From NCBI GenBank assembly GCA_032111745.1, contig JAULUH010000087.1:1-10900 (forward strand): a DNA stretch of 10,900 bases. The letters run 5' to 3'. This DNA comes from JAULUH01 sp032111745 (GTDB lineage Bacteria > Chloroflexota > Anaerolineae > JAAEKA01). The notes beneath the pieces were generated by a model. That model was not told where the DNA came from, ran no database searches, and saw nothing but the letters and a program-made list of their open reading frames with translations. Below are positions 6,554 through 10,900 of this stretch, in pieces. The number at the start of each line of letters is the position of its first letter. Position 1 is the stretch's first letter. Made by a program: the position numbers and the translations under genes.

Positions 6554-7213
6554 ATGGTAGCCTTGCTGCTGATCGTGGCAACCACCATGGCCATCTTTGG
6601 TACCTTGGGCTATTTGAAGGGCGCGCGCTGGGCCTTCATCGCCCTGCTTATCCTGTTGGTTGCCTTCATCGCCGTGGAGAAGTTCCCCGAGAAGATCATA
6701 TCGACGTTGAACGGGCTCTACCTGGGTGTGGTCCTCGTGCTAAAGGGAGGCCTGGGTGCCATAGCCTCCGGTGACCTGGATGCAGCAGCCCAACTGCTCG
6801 AGGAGACCGAGCGACCTTTTTCCGGCGACTCGGCCGACCTGGCCCTGTTGCTGGTAATCCTGGGTGCAGTGGGCATTGGGCTCATCCTGGCCGCCATCTG
6901 GCGCAAGCCAAACCCTGGCCTCTTCGGCCTGATATTGGGCCTGGCGTATGGGTATCTGCTGGCAGCGGCGCTCCAACCTCTGCTCATCGATGACCCTGCC
7001 AATCCGTTGCCGGTGCCGCTCCTCCGGCCACCTCAGGGGACGACGACCGCCGAGAACGCCGCGACCGTGGCGGCAGAGGCGAGCAACGCACTGGACCAGC
7101 TGTTCACCTCCCTGGCCCAGCCACAGACGATCCAGATCATCGCTGCGCTGCTGGGAATTGCCATCGTGCTCCTGGTGCTGCTCTCGGTGCGCCGGGGCGT
7201 AAAGGGCAGGTAA
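6554..7213 (+). CDS. CvpA-like integral membrane protein (first of a pair)
   Basis: This is a 219-residue membrane protein that I cannot name with certainty. Hydrophobic segments lie near 3-19, 25-42, 95-115, 122-142 and 193-211, with a weaker one near 53-70. It ends in a basic tail, RRGVKGR. Two traits recall the CvpA (colicin V production) family. One is an early turn with the pattern LGYLKGARW between the first two helices. The other is a Gly-spaced helix, NPGLFGLILGLAYGYLLAA (120-138). Two soluble stretches stand out: an acidic one (72-94, with LEETERPFSGDS) and a Pro/Thr/Ala-rich loop (145-190). It lies 30 bp after murG and 4 bp before a second gene of similar design, inside the operon, so a role at the membrane in wall synthesis or division is a reasonable inference. 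No enzymatic motif is visible. The CDS is secure and the family is tentative. Confidence 0.85.
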   Translation: MVALLLIVATTMAIFGTLGYLKGARWAFIALLILLVAFIAVEKFPEKIISTLNGLYLGVVLVLKGGLGAIASGDLDAAAQLLEETERPFSGDSADLALLLVILGAVGIGLILAAIWRKPNPGLFGLILGLAYGYLLAAALQPLLIDDPANPLPVPLLRPPQGTTTAENAATVAAEASNALDQLFTSLAQPQTIQIIAALLGIAIVLLVLLSVRRGVKGR

Positions 7214-7217
7214 CCCT

Positions 7218-7739
7218 ATGGGACCGATTGAATGGGTCTTCATCGTTGTAATCGTCCTGTGGGGCTTCATTGGCCTCGTGCGCGGCTACCAGCGAGAGCT
7301 GGGCGTGACTACGATGCTGCTCCTGACGCTGTTTGCCTTGCAGTTTCTCTTCGAGAGCCAGCTCACCGAGCGCATCAACGCCGCGCTCCTGAACATCGGT
7401 GTGGCCGAAAGCAACCTCGTGGTGATCCAGAGCTTGCTCGCAGTCGCTACGTTGACCATCGTCACGTTTATCTCGTACCAGGGTGTCATCCTGCTGTATC
7501 CAGGATCCGGGACCAATCCGTTCTTGGCCTTCCTGATCGGCCTGCTCAACGGCTACCTTTTTGCCGGTAGCATCTGGTACTACCTGGACAAAGCCGACTG
7601 GCCGGTGATCGACCAAATCATTCCTGACTACACCGCATTCTACGACTTCTTCGTCCAGCTGCTCCCTCCTGCTATCTTTGGCTGGCAGTTCTTTATCCTG
7701 CTGGCCGTGGGCATGCTGATCTTACGCATTCTGAAGTGA
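7218..7739 (+). CDS. CvpA-like integral membrane protein (second of a pair)
   Basis: This 173-residue protein has hydrophobic segments near 5-22, 28-46, 68-93, 101-122 and 150-172. The resemblance to E. coli CvpA is better than for its neighbour. The turn LVRGYQRELG after the first helix matches the IRGFVREALS type. GSGTNPFLAFLIGLLNG (96-112) followed by a helix ending in YYLD (121-124) matches the SGTDRVLGVCFGALRG ... FFLD arrangement as I remember it. CvpA is linked to colicin V export and to envelope or bile-salt tolerance in enterobacteria and Vibrio; its molecular activity is unclear. The ATG is 4 bp after the previous stop, with GGGCAGG just upstream, and murC follows 7 bp later, so it is firmly co-transcribed. 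A link to peptidoglycan synthesis is inference from context. Confidence 0.87.
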   Translation: MGPIEWVFIVVIVLWGFIGLVRGYQRELGVTTMLLLTLFALQFLFESQLTERINAALLNIGVAESNLVVIQSLLAVATLTIVTFISYQGVILLYPGSGTNPFLAFLIGLLNGYLFAGSIWYYLDKADWPVIDQIIPDYTAFYDFFVQLLPPAIFGWQFFILLAVGMLILRILK

Positions 7740-7746
7740 GGCCGCC

Positions 7747-10191
7747 GTGACCAATAGACGCAGCTTGCCGGGGCCTCATCCCGACCTGGCGGCGCTGCTA
7801 GCTAGCCATCCGCCTTGCCACATCCACCTGGTCGGCATCGGGGGCACAGGACTCTCAGCCATTGCTCGCGTGCTGTTGGGTCGCGGCTATACGGTCTCCG
7901 GCTCCGACGCACGCGCCTCTCAGGTGCTGGCAGAGCTGGCAGCCGCCGGCGCCACCGTATATGACGGCCATCAACCGGAGCAGATCGCCGGTGCGAATTT
8001 GGTACTGGTCTCGTCAGCCGTAGCCCCCGAGAACCCCGAGGTAGTGGCAGCCCAGGCCGCCGGCATCGCGGTGGTCAAGCGAGAACAGTTCTTGGCGCCG
8101 CTCATGGCCGGCTTTCAAGCTATCTGTGTGGCGGGTACCCATGGCAAGACCACTACCAGCGCCATGCTCGCAACCATGCTGGATCGCCTTGGTGCCGAGC
8201 CAGCCTTCATTGTGGGCAGCGATATCCTGAACATCGGCACCAACGCCCGGGCCGGACGCACAGGCGGACCGTTCATCCTGGAGGCCGACGAGTACGACCG
8301 GATGTTCCTCGGCCTGCAGCCCGACATCGCCGTGGTGACCAACGTGGAGTGGGACCATGTGGATTGCTATCCGAACCCGGACAGCTACCAGCACGCTTTC
8401 CAGCAGTTCACCGCCCTGGTACTGGCCACCGGAACCATCATCTACTGCCAGGACGACCCAGGCGCACGCCGGCTACGGGAAGCGACGTCCAGCGACGCTA
8501 TGTGGGTCTCCTATGGCCTGGGGGACAACAGCCACTGGCGGGCCCTAAATCTTTCGCCCAACCCGATAGGCGGCACCGATTTCGACCTGGTGCATACCGG
8601 CCGGCTTTTGGGCAGGGTCTCACTGGCGATACCCGGCCAACACAATGTGCTCAACGCGCTGGCCACCCTGGCGGCAGTCGAAGCCTTGGGCTACGTTTTC
8701 ATCGAGGGCGATGAAAACCTTAAAGTTTTGCAAAAGTACGCTGGAACGGCCAGAAGGCTTGAGCAAAAAGGTGAAGGTCGTGGTATAATCGTTGTGGATG
8801 ATTACGCGCACCACCCTACCGAGGTGCGCGCCACGCTGAGTGCGGCCCGGCAACGCTTCCCCCGCCGAGCCATCTGGGTTATGTTCCAGCCTCATACCTT
8901 TAGCCGCACTCGAGCATTACTAAGCGAATTTTGCGAGAGTTTTGAAAACGCCGATCACGTGCTGATCACCGACATCTACGCTGCCCGAGAGCACGACACT
9001 ATGGGCGTTTCAGCACAAGACCTGGTTTCTGGCCTAACACATCATCCCGATGCCCGCTATGCAGGCAACCTGGACGCGGCCGCAGCCCTGCTGTTGGCTG
9101 AGTTACGGCCGGGCGATGTGCTGCTAACCCTCGGTGCCGGAGACAGCTACCGGGTCGGTGAACAGATCCTGGCTGCACTCCAGTCTCCAGTCCGGCATGG
9201 TCCAGGCCGGCCAACGGCAGCCAGGTACGACCGGCTGGCCGCTGCCATTGAGGAGGCTATGGGGCTGGTAGTACTGCGCAGCGAGTTGCTGGCCAACCAT
9301 ACCACCATGAGGGTGGGCGGGCCAGCAGACCTGTTCGTGACTGCCAGCACTCTGTCGCAGCTCCTGGCCATCCTGGCCCTGGGGCGTCAGAACGGCGTGT
9401 CCACCTGGCTGCTTGGTGGTGGCAGCAACGTGCTGGTGAGCGACGCGGGCGTGCGTGGTCTGGTAATTGCCAACGGCTGCCGGGAGCTCCGGCGCCACCA
9501 GGGTGACGTCGTCTGGGCCGAATCCGGCGCCAATCTGGCTGGCCTGGCGCGGCAAACTGTGCGCTGGGGCCTGAGTGGCCTGGAGTGGGGCGTCAGCGTG
9601 CCGGGCACCGTCGGCGGCGCCGTGGTCGGCAACGCCGGAGCGCACGGCGGCAGCGTGGCCGATAACCTGCTGCGCGCCACGCTGGTCCAGGCCGACGGCC
9701 ACATCGTCGAGTGGCCGGCAGCCAGGTTCCAATTTGGCTATCGGCATAGCCTGTTGAAGGAACAGATCCGGGCCGGCGAGCGGGCTCCCGCGGTGCTGTC
9801 GGCAGCCTTTCAGTTGGCCCAGGCTGACGCGGCCCTGGTGGAGGCTCGAGCGGCTGAGTTCCTGGCCTATCGCCGGGCCACCCAGCCCGTTGAACCCAGC
9901 GCAGGCTCCATCTTCCAGAATCCTCCGGGTGACTACGCCGGGCGAATCCTGGACTCCCTGGGCTTCAAGGGCCGGCGACATGGCGGTGCCGCCTTCTCCA
10001 CCAGGCACGCCAATTTCATCGTCAATCACGGTGGTGCTACCGCAGCAGATGTGCTCTACCTGATCGACGAAGCCCGTGAAACCGTGTGGCGCCAAATGAC
10101 CGTTGCGCTCGTGCCCGAGATTCACTTCGTCGGTGACTGGCCGCAGCAACCGCCCTATCGGGCGTTGCCTGGCCCGGAGACTGCGCCATGA
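7747..10191 (+). CDS. murC-murB: MurC-MurB fusion: UDP-MurNAc--L-Ala ligase / UDP-MurNAc dehydrogenase
   Basis: One 814-residue frame joins two full enzymes of consecutive steps. MurB reduces UDP-GlcNAc-enolpyruvate to UDP-MurNAc (FAD, NADPH), and MurC then ligates L-Ala with ATP. MurC (about 22-480) shows HLVGIGGTGLSAIA (27-40), P-loop GTHGKTTTS (130-138), EADEYDRMF (179-187), TNVEWDHVDCY (198-208), GQHN (297-300) and DDYAHHPTEV (351-360). A short linker (about 480-495) leads to MurB. There, GGGSNVLV (557-564) and SVPGTVGGAVVGNAGAHGG (617-635) form the FAD site. YRHS (665-668), PSAGSIF (717-723, proton donor Ser721), HANFIVN (754-760) and PEIHF (790-794, Glu791) complete the active site. No stop interrupts the junction. 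The GTG start has GAGG 5 nt upstream; the stop overlaps the ddl ATG by 4 bp (ATGA). Confidence 0.96.
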   Translation: MTNRRSLPGPHPDLAALLASHPPCHIHLVGIGGTGLSAIARVLLGRGYTVSGSDARASQVLAELAAAGATVYDGHQPEQIAGANLVLVSSAVAPENPEVVAAQAAGIAVVKREQFLAPLMAGFQAICVAGTHGKTTTSAMLATMLDRLGAEPAFIVGSDILNIGTNARAGRTGGPFILEADEYDRMFLGLQPDIAVVTNVEWDHVDCYPNPDSYQHAFQQFTALVLATGTIIYCQDDPGARRLREATSSDAMWVSYGLGDNSHWRALNLSPNPIGGTDFDLVHTGRLLGRVSLAIPGQHNVLNALATLAAVEALGYVFIEGDENLKVLQKYAGTARRLEQKGEGRGIIVVDDYAHHPTEVRATLSAARQRFPRRAIWVMFQPHTFSRTRALLSEFCESFENADHVLITDIYAAREHDTMGVSAQDLVSGLTHHPDARYAGNLDAAAALLLAELRPGDVLLTLGAGDSYRVGEQILAALQSPVRHGPGRPTAARYDRLAAAIEEAMGLVVLRSELLANHTTMRVGGPADLFVTASTLSQLLAILALGRQNGVSTWLLGGGSNVLVSDAGVRGLVIANGCRELRRHQGDVVWAESGANLAGLARQTVRWGLSGLEWGVSVPGTVGGAVVGNAGAHGGSVADNLLRATLVQADGHIVEWPAARFQFGYRHSLLKEQIRAGERAPAVLSAAFQLAQADAALVEARAAEFLAYRRATQPVEPSAGSIFQNPPGDYAGRILDSLGFKGRRHGGAAFSTRHANFIVNHGGATAADVLYLIDEARETVWRQMTVALVPEIHFVGDWPQQPPYRALPGPETAP
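8695..8718. repeat. 10-bp perfect hairpin inside murC
   Basis: GTTTTCATCG (8695-8704) and CGATGAAAAC (8709-8718) are exact reverse complements with a 4-nt loop, AGGG. The 10-bp palindrome TTTTGCAAAA follows at 8726-8735. Both sit in a distinctly AT-richer patch of an otherwise GC-rich gene, upstream of a promoter-like sequence. No U-tract follows, so it is not a typical terminator. Confidence 0.65.
8759..8789 (+). promoter_or_regulatory. Candidate internal promoter in murC
   Basis: TGGTATAAT at 8781-8789 is a perfect extended -10 element (TGn then TATAAT). TTGAGC at 8759-8764 matches 4 of 6 positions of the -35 consensus, with a long 19-bp spacer. In DNA this GC-rich a perfect extended -10 is unlikely to be frequent by chance. 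It still overlaps conserved MurC codons (GRGIIV), which limits what can be claimed. It would drive the murB half, ddl and anything downstream. Confidence 0.35.
9250..9261 (+). promoter_or_regulatory. Candidate internal start for a free MurB domain
   Basis: GAGGAGG (9250-9256) precedes an in-frame ATG at 9259-9261, which is codon 505 of the fusion, just before the conserved MurB start region (LLANHTTMRVGG). The full AGGAGG is only 2 nt from the ATG, which is too close. The first GAGG (9250-9253) has a usable 5-nt spacing, the same as at the murC GTG. It may be a relic of the separate murB start or a working internal start. Confidence 0.3.
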
Positions 10192-10900
10192 GCCAGAAGA
10201 AACTCCGCGTCGGCGTGATTCTCGGCGGCAGGTCTGGCGAACATGAGGTCAGCCTGCTCTCGGCCCAATCGGTGATGGCCGCGTTGGACCGGGAACGTTA
10301 CGAGGTCGTGCCCATCGCCATCGACAAACAGGGCCGCTGGCTCTTGGGACCCGAAACGGCTCGCCTGCTGGCCGGCGCAGGCGAGACCATAGTGCTGGAG
10401 GGATCCACCTTGGTGCCGCGAGACGAGTCCCTCCGCACTGTCGACGTGGTCTTCCCAGTGCTACATGGCCCCTACGGTGAAGACGGCACAGTGCAGGGCT
10501 TGCTGGAGCTGGCTAACATCCCCTACGTGGGCTGTGGCGTGCTGGCCTCGGCGCTGGCCATGGACAAGGTGGCTGGCAAGGCGGTCTTTGCAGCCGCAGG
10601 CTTGCCTCAGTTGCCTTTCCTACTGGTCAAGCGCAAGCGCTGGGAGGCCGAGGCAGCACGGGTCTTGGCCGATATCGAGGACCAGCTGAGCTATCCGGTG
10701 TTTGTCAAGCCAGCCAACCTCGGCTCCAGCGTCGGCGTTGGCAAGGCCAGACAGCGCGCAGAGCTGGCTAAGGCCCTGGACGAAGCGGCCCGCTACGACC
10801 GCAAGCTGCTGGTGGAGCAAGGGATCGATGCCCGAGAGATCGAGGTCAGCGTCCTGGGTAACGATGAACCTGTCGCCTCGGTGCCGGGTGAAATCGTGCC
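10188..10900 (+). CDS. ddl: Ddl, D-alanine--D-alanine ligase (3' end missing)
   Basis: Ddl makes D-Ala-D-Ala, the substrate of MurF, in the cytoplasm using ATP. The window holds 237 complete codons of an expected 310-370. The start ATG overlaps the murC-murB stop (ATGA). The N-terminal domain shows VILGGRSGEHEVSLLSA (10-26), with Glu18 aligning to the D-Ala-binding Glu15 of E. coli DdlB. The middle carries VFPVLHGPYGEDGTVQGLLE and IPYVGCGVLASALAMDK, the typical Ddl signatures. The ATP-grasp part shows YPVFVKPANLGSSVGVGKA, a lysine-containing nucleotide-binding segment, and later AREIEVSVLGND. The frame has no stop before the window end, so truncation is by the window edge only. The next genes of a dcw cluster (ftsQ, ftsA, ftsZ) would be expected downstream but are not visible. 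Confidence 0.95.
   Translation, partial: MSQKKLRVGVILGGRSGEHEVSLLSAQSVMAALDRERYEVVPIAIDKQGRWLLGPETARLLAGAGETIVLEGSTLVPRDESLRTVDVVFPVLHGPYGEDGTVQGLLELANIPYVGCGVLASALAMDKVAGKAVFAAAGLPQLPFLLVKRKRWEAEAARVLADIEDQLSYPVFVKPANLGSSVGVGKARQRAELAKALDEAARYDRKLLVEQGIDAREIEVSVLGNDEPVASVPGEIV

Noticed and set aside
8695..8718. Hairpin in murC as an intrinsic terminator
   Set aside because: The stem is AT-rich and followed by CTTAAAGTTTTG rather than a U-run, and it lies within an essential coding sequence.
9124..10149. 341-codon antisense open frame opposite the murC end and murB
   Set aside because: It lies entirely opposite conserved MurC/MurB coding sequence. Long antisense frames are expected in GC-rich genes, and its translation has no recognisable motifs.
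1..10900. Mobile element, CRISPR array, toxin-antitoxin or defence system
   Set aside because: Every long conserved frame belongs to peptidoglycan synthesis or division. I saw no transposase, integrase, spacer-repeat periodicity or tRNA-like fold.

Overview
The window is a piece of a division and cell-wall (dcw) gene cluster. All genes lie on the + strand and are packed head to tail. In order it carries the end of murF, then mraY, murD, ftsW, murG, two small membrane-protein genes, a fused murC-murB, and the start of ddl. The products catalyse or support most cytoplasmic and membrane steps of peptidoglycan precursor synthesis: MurB and MurC (early UDP-MurNAc steps), MurD, Ddl and MurF (stem peptide), MraY and MurG (lipid I and lipid II), and FtsW (septal glycan polymerisation).

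The DNA is GC-rich, and start codons are a mix of ATG and GTG. The proteins lack some familiar proteobacterial and Firmicute signature residues: MurG has LPDIEPG where HEQN is usual, MurD has NDSIATTPE, and MraY has HYH. Together with the gene order, this best fits an environmental Chloroflexota bacterium (Anaerolineae- or Caldilineae-like). That is an inference from remembered family patterns, not a search result.

Layout: 1-1241 murF (5' end outside the window); 1243-2247 mraY; 2248-2449 the only sizeable gap, holding a long inverted repeat; 2450-3940 murD; 3937-5493 ftsW; 5141-6523 murG, overlapping ftsW by about 353 bp; 6554-7213 and 7218-7739 two CvpA-like membrane proteins; 7747-10191 murC-murB fusion; 10188-10900 ddl (3' end outside). 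Several junctions are 1-7 bp gaps or 4-bp stop/start overlaps, which points to one translationally coupled operon.

Most of the window is orthodox. The points worth a second look are: (1) the very long ftsW/murG overlap, in which one stretch of DNA encodes a low-complexity insertion in MurG and an Arg-rich tail on FtsW, with both ending at nearly the same place; (2) the tandem CvpA-like pair embedded in a peptidoglycan operon; (3) the murC-murB fusion, with hints of an internal promoter and internal start that could yield free MurB; (4) the inverted repeat between mraY and murD. I see no CRISPR array, transposase, tRNA, rRNA or defence-like system.
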